A stretch of 54,779 nt of DNA. It comes from AC-69 sp035701505 (lineage in GTDB: Bacteria > Actinomycetota > UBA4738 > HRBIN12). Numbering within the stretch: the stretch's first letter is position 1; each line of letters opens with the position of its first letter. The notes below the pieces were generated by a model, which made no database searches, had not been told where the DNA came from, and worked only from the letters and a program-made list of their open reading frames with translations. Location of the stretch: NCBI GenBank assembly GCA_035701505.1, contig DASSSA010000027.1:1-54779 (forward strand), in the 5' to 3' direction. This document shows positions 26,297 to 33,544 of the stretch, in pieces. A program made the translations under genes and the position numbers.

Positions 26297-27036
26297 TGCT
26301 GGCCCAGACATGCCTCGGGTTCCACGTCGAGTGCGCCAACTTGGTGAAGGGCGGCCTCGGCGTGGCGGTGGGCTTCGTCCTGTTCATCGGCAGCGTCCTG
26401 CTGATGTTGTCCGCGGTGTTCGGCCGGAAGATGGGGTATCTGGTCCTGTCGGTCTCGCTGTTCGGCTGGATGATCCTGTTCTCGGCCGTGTGGACCTTCG
26501 GGTTCTTCTCCCAGGGCCCGAAGACGCCGGTGGACCTCGGGCCCCGGGGCCGCGAGCCGGGGTGGGTCGTCGAGACGGCCGGCCAGAACGTGACCGACCT
26601 TCCCTATCGACAGTTCAGTTCCTACCCGACGGGAGACGCTTGGAAGGCGCCGACCGGAGGTCAGTCGGCCTCGGTGCAGTCGGTGACGGGGGCCATCCAG
26701 TCCTACCTGGCCCAGCAGGCCAACCAGAGGGCCGGGCTCGGTCAGTTCGAGGCGGGCGCGTTCCAGACCACGGATTTCACCGTGCAGAGCGTGGAGTTCG
26801 CCGCGGCGGACAACGTGTCGCTCGCCGCGGCGCAGGCCTTCTACAACGGGGGCGGGCCTCTCATCGCGGTGTACCTGCGACACGACAGCGGGAGCGTCCC
26901 CATCTACTCGTGGATGTTCCTGATCGGCTCGATCGTCGGGTTCGCCGTCCACCTGCCGTTCCTGGATCGGGCGGAGCGGGAACGAAAGGACGTCTTGACC
27001 GGCGGGACCGCGCCGCCCTGGTACGGGCCCGCCTAG
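26293..27036 (+). CDS. Membrane protein of unknown function in the bc-complex operon
   Basis: 247 residues. Two close N-terminal helices (about 19-43 and 47-70), an outside domain of about 130 residues rich in Gln, Ser and Ala, and a C-terminal helix (about 208-228, YSWMFLIGSIVGFAVHLPF). No cofactor motif is visible. ATGA overlap with the cytochrome c gene, so probably translationally coupled. I cannot assign a family. Position argues for a structural or assembly subunit of the bc complex. Confidence 0.75.
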   Translation: MMLAQTCLGFHVECANLVKGGLGVAVGFVLFIGSVLLMLSAVFGRKMGYLVLSVSLFGWMILFSAVWTFGFFSQGPKTPVDLGPRGREPGWVVETAGQNVTDLPYRQFSSYPTGDAWKAPTGGQSASVQSVTGAIQSYLAQQANQRAGLGQFEAGAFQTTDFTVQSVEFAAADNVSLAAAQAFYNGGGPLIAVYLRHDSGSVPIYSWMFLIGSIVGFAVHLPFLDRAERERKDVLTGGTAPPWYGPA

Positions 27037-27048
27037 GAGGAGGAAACG

Positions 27049-27162
27049 ATGCTGGCACAGGAGACCAGGCCGCTGCTCGATGAGGGCGTCGTGCAGTTCA
27101 TCCTGTTCGGTGTGATGATGATCGGGATCTTCATCGCGCTCTGGATCACGATCGCCAAGTAA
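27049..27162 (+). CDS. 37-residue single-helix membrane peptide
   Basis: A short gene with a strong ribosome binding site (AGGAGGAGG, 5 bases from ATG) 12 bases after the previous stop, ending in TAA. The product has a soluble N-terminus (MLAQETRPLLDEG) and one helix (VQFILFGVMMIGIFIALWIT) followed by a Lys. Length and layout resemble the one-helix small subunits of respiratory and b6f complexes, although no specific homology is recognised. Last gene of the plus-strand operon, convergent with rex. Confidence 0.75.
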   Translation: MLAQETRPLLDEGVVQFILFGVMMIGIFIALWITIAK

Positions 27163-27178
27163 CGAAAGAGGAGAGCTC

Positions 27179-27197
27179 GGCCGCCGAACGGACGGCC
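27179..27197. terminator. Possible bidirectional terminator between the bc operon and rex
   Basis: GGCCG-CCGAACGGA-CGGCC inverted repeat in the 43-base gap between two convergent genes, flanked by GAGC and GCTC that could extend the stem. There is no U-tract, so efficiency is uncertain. Confidence 0.45.
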
Positions 27198-27205
27198 ACC
27201 CGGGC

Positions 27206-27889
27206 TCAGACCTTGGTCAGATCCGCCACCGCCCGCCCACGTCTCTTCACGTCGGCAAGCGCCGCCTTCCGCTGCTCGTAGAACGCGAGGATCTGGAGCT
27301 CGATGGCCAGGTCCACCTTCCGCACCGACACTCCGGCGGGGACCGAGAGCACCGCCGGGGCGAAGTTCAAGATGGACCGAACTCCGGACGCCACCAGCGC
27401 ATCCGCAACGCCCTGCGCCTCCGCGGCGGGGGTGCAGATGACCCCGATGGCGATCCCGTGCTCCCATACCAGCGTCGCCAGATCGTCGAGGTGTTGGACG
27501 GTGATGCTCCCCACTTGCTCACCCACCTTGGCCGGGTCGGCGTCCACCAACCCCGCGATCCGAAACCCCCGCTCGGCGAACCCCCGGTAGTTGGCCAGGG
27601 CGTGGCCCAGGTTGCCCACCCCCACGATCACGATCGGCCAGTGCTGGGTCAGGCCGAGCTCCCGGCGAACCTGATGGATCAGGTAAGCAACGTCGTACCC
27701 CACCCCCCGGGTGCCGTACGAGCCCAGGTGAGAGAGGTCCTTTCGCACCTTCGCCGAGTTCACCCCGGCCGCCTCCGCCAGGGTCTCGGAGGAAACCGTG
27801 CTCGCCCCGCCCTCGGCGATGTCGACGAGGGCTCGGAGGTAGATGGGAAGCCGCCCCACGGAGGCCTCGGGGATGGTGCGCTCGGTCAC
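27206..27889 (-). CDS. rex: Redox-sensing transcriptional repressor Rex
   Basis: 227 residues: N-terminal winged helix (about 10-75, including SAKVRKDLSHLGSYGTRGVGY, the family DNA-reading region) and a Rossmann domain with GVGNLGHAL that senses NADH/NAD+. Rex is released from DNA at high NADH. Three good operators occur in the window, at 9034, 9064 and 22281. GTG 27889 is chosen from alignment with the usual N-terminus; its ribosome binding site is weak. Confidence 0.95.
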   Translation of the reverse strand: MTERTIPEASVGRLPIYLRALVDIAEGGASTVSSETLAEAAGVNSAKVRKDLSHLGSYGTRGVGYDVAYLIHQVRRELGLTQHWPIVIVGVGNLGHALANYRGFAERGFRIAGLVDADPAKVGEQVGSITVQHLDDLATLVWEHGIAIGVICTPAAEAQGVADALVASGVRSILNFAPAVLSVPAGVSVRKVDLAIELQILAFYEQRKAALADVKRRGRAVADLTKV

Positions 27890-27954
27890 GCGAGGGATGG
27901 TAGCGCAATCGTGAAACCGGTGCACGAAGGCACAAGCGGGTGGGAGGCCAGGGA

Positions 27955-28194
27955 CTATCGCCCGACGGCGCGAGCGAAGGCGATCGGATCCAGCCGGACC
28001 TCGAACCGCTCCTGCCCGTCGACGAGCACGACGGGGATCCGGGTGCCGTATTCGAGTTCCAGGGCATCGAGTCCGGAGATGTCGACCTCCTCGAAGTCGA
28101 AGCCGGTCCGGTCCAGTTCGGCCAGGATGATCTCCCGAGCCTCGTCGCACAGGCCGCAACCAGGCCGCGAGTACATCAGGACGCTCGTCAGCAC
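27955..28194 (-). CDS. Glutaredoxin-like (DUF836-type) protein
   Basis: 79-residue thioredoxin-fold protein with redox site SRPGCGLCDEA near the N-terminus and the cis-Pro segment GTRIPVVLV. This small family is common in actinobacteria next to rex or heme genes. I chose GTG 28194, which follows a -10-like TAGGAT by eight bases without a ribosome binding site, suggesting a leaderless mRNA. The longer ATG frame (28251) would run into the divergent sigma factor gene. Confidence 0.8.
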   Translation of the reverse strand: MLTSVLMYSRPGCGLCDEAREIILAELDRTGFDFEEVDISGLDALELEYGTRIPVVLVDGQERFEVRLDPIAFARAVGR

Positions 28195-28249
28195 GGCCGG
28201 GCATCCTAGCGGCCCGGGCCATCCATCGCCCGGTGATACAACGGAGGGC

Positions 28250-28816
28250 ATGCAGGGGGATGATCGCCTCGACCTCGAGCTCCACCGGCGTGTCTCGGTG
28301 GGGGATCGCCAGGCGTTCGAGGGCCTGTACCTGCGCTACGCCCCCGCCGCCTACGGCCTGGCTCTCCGGGTCACCGGCCAGGACTCGCTGGCCCAGGAGG
28401 TCGTCCACGATTCGTTCCTGGCCCTGTGGCGGGCGCCCGAAGCCTACGACCCCGGCCGGGGAGCGTTCCGGAGCTTCTTCCTCTCGCTCGTCCACCATCG
28501 AGCGGTGGACACGGTCAGGCGGGAAGAACGGCTCCGCAAGCGGGCCGAACGAGCGTCGAACCTGGAGCGGGGTACCGGCGAAGATGTAGCTGAAGCGGTC
28601 GTCGAGGACGCCTATCTCTCGATCCGGCGCAAGGAGGTCCGGGAGGCGCTGTACACGCTGCCCCCCGATCAACGGACGGTGGTCGAGTTGGCCTACTTCG
28701 GGGGCTACACCCAAGCCATGATCGCCGAGGAGCTCGGCATCCCGGTGGGGACGGTCAAGACCCGGACCCTGGCCGCCATGCGGAAGCTCCGACGAGCCCT
28801 GTACCGAGAGGACTGA
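28250..28816 (+). CDS. ECF-type sigma factor
   Basis: 188 residues. Region 2 spans about 20-90 (FEGLYLRYAPAAYGLALRV, FRSFFLSLVHHRAVDTVRRE), and region 4 about 125-185 with the helix-turn-helix YFGGYTQAMIAEELGIPVGT. Layout matches SigK-like ECF factors paired with RskA-type anti-sigma proteins. The stop codon is followed directly by the anti-sigma ATG. Target promoters cannot be inferred from the window. Confidence 0.93.
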   Translation: MQGDDRLDLELHRRVSVGDRQAFEGLYLRYAPAAYGLALRVTGQDSLAQEVVHDSFLALWRAPEAYDPGRGAFRSFFLSLVHHRAVDTVRREERLRKRAERASNLERGTGEDVAEAVVEDAYLSIRRKEVREALYTLPPDQRTVVELAYFGGYTQAMIAEELGIPVGTVKTRTLAAMRKLRRALYRED

Positions 28817-29563
28817 ATGAACGAGGACCACGACCGGATCCAGGAGCTGCTGGCGGGCTACGTCCTGCTTTCCTTGTCCGGCGAGGACGCCGTGGAGGCC
28901 GACCGGCTCCTATCCGAGCACGTCCCATCCTGTCCGCTGTGCCGGGACCTGGTGGCCGGCTTCCAGGCCGTGGCGGGTGACCTGGCCCTGGCGGTCTCCC
29001 CGGTGCAGCCTCCCGACCTCCTGCTGCCCAGGATCCGCCGGGGGGTGGACGAGACCCCGATCCGTGGGCGCCATCGCGCCTCCCTGGTAGCCGTGGCCGC
29101 CGGGGTCGCGGCCATCGTCGGCCTGGCCGGACTGTCCGTGCAGCTCGGAGGCCGGGTGTCCCGGACCGAGCAGCAGCGGGGCCAGTTGCTGGCAGCGATG
29201 GAGGCCCTCCAGCTGCCCGGCGCCAACCCGGTGAGCCTGGAGAGCCAGGGGCAGACCGCGGCCGGGTTGGTGGAGGTCTCGGGGCCGGGCCTGCAGCTCA
29301 TGTACATCATCGGCCGGGACGCGCCGATGCCGTCACCGGGCCGTGTGTACCAGCTGTGGCTCGGAGCGAAGGGCACGTTCGTCCGCGTGGAGGACGGCTG
29401 GTTCGTCCCGGAGGACGGATTGGTGCTGCTGGAGCTCGCGGTGGACACGGCGCGCTATGACGAGATCCTGATCACCGAGGAACGGATGGGCGACGCGCCC
29501 GCAAGCCCTTCCAACGTCGGCCACAGCTGGTACGCGTCCCTGGAACCGCCGCGGGCGGCCTAG
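28817..29563 (+). CDS. RskA-type membrane anti-sigma factor
   Basis: 248 residues. An N-terminal zinc-binding anti-sigma domain (HVPSCPLC, about residues 34-41), one transmembrane helix (about 85-107) and an extracytoplasmic RskA C-terminal domain (AGLVEVSGPGLQLMYIIG, GRVYQLWLGAKG). It should hold the upstream sigma factor at the membrane until an external signal triggers release or proteolysis. Immediately adjacent to the sigma gene. Confidence 0.92.
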   Translation: MNEDHDRIQELLAGYVLLSLSGEDAVEADRLLSEHVPSCPLCRDLVAGFQAVAGDLALAVSPVQPPDLLLPRIRRGVDETPIRGRHRASLVAVAAGVAAIVGLAGLSVQLGGRVSRTEQQRGQLLAAMEALQLPGANPVSLESQGQTAAGLVEVSGPGLQLMYIIGRDAPMPSPGRVYQLWLGAKGTFVRVEDGWFVPEDGLVLLELAVDTARYDEILITEERMGDAPASPSNVGHSWYASLEPPRAA

Positions 29564-29571
29564 CCGTGGGG

Positions 29572-30276
29572 TCAGCGGGGGGCGAGCGTGGAGCTCGAGG
29601 GGGCGACCGGCCGCGAGGCCCGGAGGAACCCCCAGAACATCACGGCGATGCCCATGGCGAGCGCCAGCGAGAAGGCCGTGAAGTTGCCCGCTGCAGCGAA
29701 CGCCGAGCCTAGGGCGGCGATGATGGTGGCACCGACGGCGATCCCGAGCGTTCCGTAGAAGCGGTTCCTGAACTCACGCCGCCCGCGCATCCGCCACGCC
29801 GACCACAGCGTGCCGCCCAAGAGGACCGCGTAGGCGGGGATCGAGACCACCTGAGGAAGCCGATGGGCCGGCGTTCCATCGCCGAAGACGACCTTGCCCG
29901 ATGGGAGGTCCCGGGCCAGGGCGGCGGGATCGGCGATGGTGGCGGTCCGGGTCACTGCGAAGGAGTAGCTCGTCACGAAGACGAGGATCAGAAACACGAT
30001 CGACAGCACCGTCTTCCTTCGGAAGAGCAGGATCACCTCACCGGCAGCCAAGAAAGGCACGTTCAGGACGGCGCCCAGGAGCCAGAAGGTGCGGTACTCG
30101 AATGGGGACCAGTCACCCCGGACCCCGAGCACCACCATGAACGAGGCCGCCGCGTACATCGCGAGCGCTACCGCCCAGACCGCCTGGTACGGCCTCCTCC
30201 GGGAGGCGAACTGGCGAACCAGGGACGCCGCGAACACTACGGCGATCAGGGCCGCTGCCAGCGGGAAGGCCCACAT
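29572..30276 (-). CDS. Seven-helix membrane protein of unknown function
   Basis: 234 residues with about seven hydrophobic segments spread over the whole length and one larger outside loop (about 113-142). No enzyme motif seen. It converges on the anti-sigma gene and is divergent from the TIM-barrel gene. Codon use is like its neighbours. Function unknown. Confidence 0.7.
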   Translation of the reverse strand: MWAFPLAAALIAVVFAASLVRQFASRRRPYQAVWAVALAMYAAASFMVVLGVRGDWSPFEYRTFWLLGAVLNVPFLAAGEVILLFRRKTVLSIVFLILVFVTSYSFAVTRTATIADPAALARDLPSGKVVFGDGTPAHRLPQVVSIPAYAVLLGGTLWSAWRMRGRREFRNRFYGTLGIAVGATIIAALGSAFAAAGNFTAFSLALAMGIAVMFWGFLRASRPVAPSSSTLAPR

Positions 30277-30329
30277 GGGGGAAGCAGCATACGCGGACCT
30301 CTCGCTGCCCGCCGATAGAATCCACCGCC

Positions 30330-31142
30330 GTGGAGAACGAACCGCACCCGCGCCGACCTACCCTGATCTGCTCGACCGCCGCGTTCTTCAACCGGCCGCT
30401 CGGCGAAGCGTTCGGCCACATCGCCGACTCGGGATTCGGCGGCGTCGAGGTCATGGTCACCCGGGACCCCGCCACCCAGAAGGCACACGTTCTCCGCGAG
30501 CTCTCGCGGGAGCACGGCCTAGCGATCAGGGCCATCCACGCTCCGTTCCTCCTCATGACCCGGAAGGTATGGGGCTCCGATCCCATCGCAAAGATCGACC
30601 GGTCCATCGAGCTGGCCCGCGAAACGGGGGCCCCGCTCGTCGTGGTCCACCCTCCCTATCGCTGGCAAGCGGCCTACCGGAGGTGGGTGGATGAGCGGCT
30701 TCCGGATATCGCCAGCGAAACGGGAACGCTCGTCGGAATGGAGAACATGTTCCCCCTGCGCCTGCGGGGGGAACGAGGGGTCCGGCTCCATGCCCGCCAG
30801 TCGATCCACGACCTCGACCCGTACCCCCATGTCGTGCTGGACACGAGCCACGCGGCGGTGTCGGGCCTGGATCCCTTCGAGGCGGTCCGCCGCCTGGGCC
30901 ATCGCTTGGTCCACGTGCACCTGTCCAACAACGCCGGGCGGGGCTGGGACTCGCACCTGCCGCTCGACCAGGGCGTCCTGCCGATCGTCGAGTTTCTCGA
31001 CCTGTTGAGGGACGAGGGCTTCTCCGGCAACGTCTCCCTCGAGCTCGACCTGCGACGGTACATGGAGGACGACGCCGCCCTCCGAAGGGTCCTCGCGTCG
31101 AACCTGGCGATCTGCCGAGAGCGGCTGCCGCAACCTGTCTGA
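30330..31142 (+). CDS. Sugar phosphate isomerase/epimerase-like TIM-barrel protein (AP endonuclease 2 family)
   Basis: 270 residues. Beta strands with putative metal ligands are seen: GVEVMV, IHAPF, VVVHPP, GMENMF, VLDTSHAA, VHVHLSN and SLELDL, the typical His/Glu/Asp series of Xyl-isomerase-like TIM barrels. Substrate cannot be predicted. GTG start at 30330 follows a -10-like TAGAAT (30316-30321) by eight bases, with no ribosome binding site, so leaderless translation is likely. Confidence 0.82.
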   Translation: MENEPHPRRPTLICSTAAFFNRPLGEAFGHIADSGFGGVEVMVTRDPATQKAHVLRELSREHGLAIRAIHAPFLLMTRKVWGSDPIAKIDRSIELARETGAPLVVVHPPYRWQAAYRRWVDERLPDIASETGTLVGMENMFPLRLRGERGVRLHARQSIHDLDPYPHVVLDTSHAAVSGLDPFEAVRRLGHRLVHVHLSNNAGRGWDSHLPLDQGVLPIVEFLDLLRDEGFSGNVSLELDLRRYMEDDAALRRVLASNLAICRERLPQPV

Positions 31143-31146
31143 GTGG

Positions 31147-31168
31147 CCGGGCTTCGAACGAAGCCCGG
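31147..31168. terminator. Bidirectional terminator hairpin
   Basis: Perfect inverted repeat CCGGGCTTCG-AA-CGAAGCCCGG in the 38-base gap between two convergent genes. No long U-tract on either side. Confidence 0.75.
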
Positions 31169-31180
31169 TCCCGCTCCTCC

Positions 31181-31624
31181 CTACCGAGGATCCCAGGGGC
31201 GGATCGTCGCCACGCGCTCCCCCTGTTCCTTCCAGCCCGGAACGTCCGCGTACAGCTCGAGCTCGATCCCGTCGGGATCGCGGATGTACAGACTGTGCGA
31301 GACGCCGTGATCGCTGGCCCCGACGATGTCCACACCGGCCCCGGCCAACCGCCTGAACGCGGCTCGGACGTGGTCGTCCGAGGGATACCGGATGGCCACG
31401 TGGTAGAGACCGACCGCGCCCGGCGGCGGGCTTGGGGCTCCGTCTCCTACGGCCTGGAGGGCAAGGTCGTGATGGTTCGCCCCGGTCGCGGTGAAGAAGG
31501 CCATGGCCCCGCCGAGCTCGGCGACCTTGGTGAACCCCAGCAGTTCGTAGAACGGGGTCGACCGGGCCAGGTTCCGCACTCGCAGCACCACGTGACCGAC
31601 CTCCAACGGCTCGATCCCCTCCAT
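31181..31624 (-). CDS. VOC-family (glyoxalase/extradiol dioxygenase-like) protein
   Basis: 147 residues forming two beta-alpha-beta-beta-beta modules. Candidate metal ligands are in LEVGHVVLRV, YHVAIRYP and DGIELELYAD (His, His, Glu). The C-terminal part, with DHGVSHSLYIRDPDGIELELY, resembles CatE-type extradiol dioxygenases. Reaction unknown. A G-rich run precedes the ATG. Confidence 0.8.
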   Translation of the reverse strand: MEGIEPLEVGHVVLRVRNLARSTPFYELLGFTKVAELGGAMAFFTATGANHHDLALQAVGDGAPSPPPGAVGLYHVAIRYPSDDHVRAAFRRLAGAGVDIVGASDHGVSHSLYIRDPDGIELELYADVPGWKEQGERVATIRPWDPR

Positions 31625-31648
31625 GGTCCCCCCTGCTAGCCTCGCGCC

Positions 31649-31831
31649 GTGCGGCGGTTCACGTTGATCACGATCATCTGTCTGGCCGTCCTGCTCGCCG
31701 GGGCGGCGGTGGCGCAGCTCGTCATCGCCGGCGCGGACCGAGAGCCGTATCCGGGTCCGGTGCCCGGGACGCCGTACCCGTTCCCGTCCTCGCCGACGGC
31801 ACTGCCGCCGACTCCATCACGAACGCCGTAG
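31649..31831 (+). CDS. Small membrane-anchored Pro-rich peptide
   Basis: 60 residues: a basic N-terminus, one helix or signal (TLITIICLAVLLAGAAVAQL), and a Pro/Tyr/Thr-rich tail. GTG start follows a -10-like TAGCCT (31637-31642) by six bases, the classical leaderless layout. No family recognised. It could be spurious, but it fits the gap exactly between divergent and convergent genes. Confidence 0.5.
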   Translation: MRRFTLITIICLAVLLAGAAVAQLVIAGADREPYPGPVPGTPYPFPSSPTALPPTPSRTP

Positions 31832-31841
31832 CCGGTGGCCG

Positions 31842-32639
31842 TCATCCAGCCGGCCTGGAAAGGGTCACCGCGTCCCCTCGATGCAGGCCGAGGAGGTCGG
31901 CCGCGCTCCCCCCGTTCACGATCAGGGCCACGAACCCCTGGGAGTCGACGATGACCGCCGGAGAGCCCTCCGCCACGTCGGCGAAGGTCGAGACCCTCGT
32001 CACGATCCGGCCGCACACCTCCGCGGACACCTCGAGGCCGGCCGCCTCCAGGTCCCTGGGCCGGGCGTTTAGCTGGACGTTCCCGTAGCCGTCCACGCCG
32101 GTGACCCGGGCTCCCACCACCCCCTGGAGGATCATCGGGGCGGGCATCTCGACCGTGTGCAGGGTCCGGGGGTCGACGGGCGGACCGAGCTCCTGAAGCT
32201 GCGTCCCGATCGACAGGTGGGCGGCGGCCGGCGCGAATACGTCTCGCCCGTGAAACGTGGCCGACACCGGGCCGAGCAGCACCCGTTCCGAGGTGATCTC
32301 CGCGGCCTGGGCGGCGCCGCCGAGTGTCGCCCAGGCCATCGACAACACACCGTTGTCCGGCCCGACCAGCAGCGCGCCGGACTCACAGGCCACGGCGACC
32401 GGGCGCCGGGCCGAGCCGACTCCCGGGTCCACCACCCCCAGGTACACCGCGTCCTCCGGCATGAACGGCGCTGCGCGGCCGAGCGCCTTGGCTCCGGCCA
32501 GCACGTCCTGTCGAGGGATCGCGTGGGTCAGGTCGATCACCCTGACCCGCGGGGCGATGCGGGCGATGACGCCGAGGCAGATCCCCACGAACTCATCGGC
32601 CAGACCAAAGTCGCTCATGAACACGATTGGCCGTTGCAT
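31842..32639 (-). CDS. S-adenosyl-L-methionine hydrolase / hydroxide adenosyltransferase (DUF62 family)
   Basis: 265 residues. Conserved SAM-site motifs are visible: FMSDFGLADEFVG at the N-terminus, DPGVGSARRPVAV near residue 72, GPDNGVLS, and DGYGNVQLN in the C-terminal barrel. Family enzymes hydrolyse SAM to adenosine and methionine; fluorinase and chlorinase are specialised relatives. Nothing here suggests halogenation. The ATG overlaps the stop of the upstream hydrolase gene (TGATG). Confidence 0.88.
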   Translation of the reverse strand: MQRPIVFMSDFGLADEFVGICLGVIARIAPRVRVIDLTHAIPRQDVLAGAKALGRAAPFMPEDAVYLGVVDPGVGSARRPVAVACESGALLVGPDNGVLSMAWATLGGAAQAAEITSERVLLGPVSATFHGRDVFAPAAAHLSIGTQLQELGPPVDPRTLHTVEMPAPMILQGVVGARVTGVDGYGNVQLNARPRDLEAAGLEVSAEVCGRIVTRVSTFADVAEGSPAVIVDSQGFVALIVNGGSAADLLGLHRGDAVTLSRPAG

Positions 32640-33409
32640 CAGGCCCCCGAATATCGCTCGAGGTATCCCGTGATCAGCGTCTGCACTCGGCCCGACTGGT
32701 TCCCTGTGAGCAGGTCGGTGCCGTGGTCGACGGACGTGACGATCTCGACCTGCTTCGGCGGCGGGGACTCCTCGTACATCGCCTCCGCCGCGGTGGCCGC
32801 CCCCGTCGGATCGCTGTTGCCCGCGACGAACAGTTTGGCCGCCGTGACGTTCCCCAAGACGATGCGGTCGGCCGTCAGTCCCTCGAAGGACTGCGGGGCG
32901 GAGAGCGCGACGATGGCGAGGACTGGCACATCCGTCTGGGCCGCGGCGATCAGGGAGGCGGTCCCACCCATGCTGGCGCCGACGAGCATCACGCGGGCCA
33001 GTCCCCGGGCCATCATGAAGTCGACCGCGCCGAGGACGTCCTGCCACATCGCGGCGACGTCCCGTTGGCCCTCGGAGCAGCCGGCCACCCCACCGGGGCA
33101 ATAGCCGCGGAAGTCGAAGGTGAGGACGGTGAACCCCTTCGGGGCCAGGTGCCGGGCGAACGCCCACCATGAGGTCTGGTCCGCAGGGAACATATGGGCG
33201 AGGACCACCCCGACCTGCCCGTCACCGAACACCCTCCCCGCTAGCTTCACCCCGTCCGGCGACCGGAAGCTGACCACCGTGGACGCAGCGAGGTCGGCGT
33301 TCTGCTCCTCCTGCCGGGAGGGTGCGCACCCCGCGGCCGCGATGGCCACGGCCAGCGCCAGCGCCATGGCGCGCAAGACTTCGGCCCGGCCCGCCCCCGA
33401 CGCCGGCAC
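32639..33409 (-). CDS. Alpha/beta-hydrolase lipoprotein
   Basis: 256 residues. An N-terminal lipoprotein signal with box AIAAAGC, then an alpha/beta-hydrolase fold with the oxyanion-hole strand VVLAHMF, nucleophile elbow VGASMGG (Ser near residue 145) and late-strand His in VDHGTDLL. Likely exported and lipid-anchored. Substrate unknown; dienelactone-hydrolase-like and acyl-esterase roles are both possible. GTG start 17 bases after the mini ribosomal protein gene. Confidence 0.82.
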   Translation of the reverse strand: MPASGAGRAEVLRAMALALAVAIAAAGCAPSRQEEQNADLAASTVVSFRSPDGVKLAGRVFGDGQVGVVLAHMFPADQTSWWAFARHLAPKGFTVLTFDFRGYCPGGVAGCSEGQRDVAAMWQDVLGAVDFMMARGLARVMLVGASMGGTASLIAAAQTDVPVLAIVALSAPQSFEGLTADRIVLGNVTAAKLFVAGNSDPTGAATAAEAMYEESPPPKQVEIVTSVDHGTDLLTGNQSGRVQTLITGYLERYSGA

Positions 33410-33426
33410 GGCCGGGCTCCCGCTCC

Positions 33427-33528
33427 CTAGCGGCCCTGCTGCCGACGCTGCCAGCGGGTCTTCTTCAGCAGTTTCTTGTGCTTCTTCTTCCGCATCTTCT
33501 TGCGACGCTTCTTGATCAGTGACGGCAC
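33427..33528 (-). CDS. bS22-like mini ribosomal protein (AURKAIP1/COX24-type)
   Basis: 33-residue, extremely basic peptide starting VPSLIKKRRKKMRKKKHKKL and ending in TRWQRRQQGR. Pattern and length match the actinobacterial 30S-associated peptide bS22 known from mycobacterial ribosome structures, whose usual form also starts with SVIKKRRKRM-like sequence. GTG start with AAGGGA upstream. It is too short for most gene finders. Position: between a Clp1-like kinase and a hydrolase on the same strand. Confidence 0.9.
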   Translation of the reverse strand: MPSLIKKRRKKMRKKKHKKLLKKTRWQRRQQGR

Positions 33529-33544
33529 GAGTGTCCCTTCATCG

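Noticed and set aside
27909..27927. Rex-like palindrome upstream of rex (TCGTG-N9-CACGA)
   Set aside because: The GTG and CAC cores are nine bases apart rather than eight, and flanking bases deviate from consensus. Autoregulation is plausible, but this site is too weak to annotate.
31842..32639. Fluorinase or chlorinase
   Set aside because: The protein has the general SAM hydrolase motifs, and no halogenation genes are nearby. The generic family call is safer.
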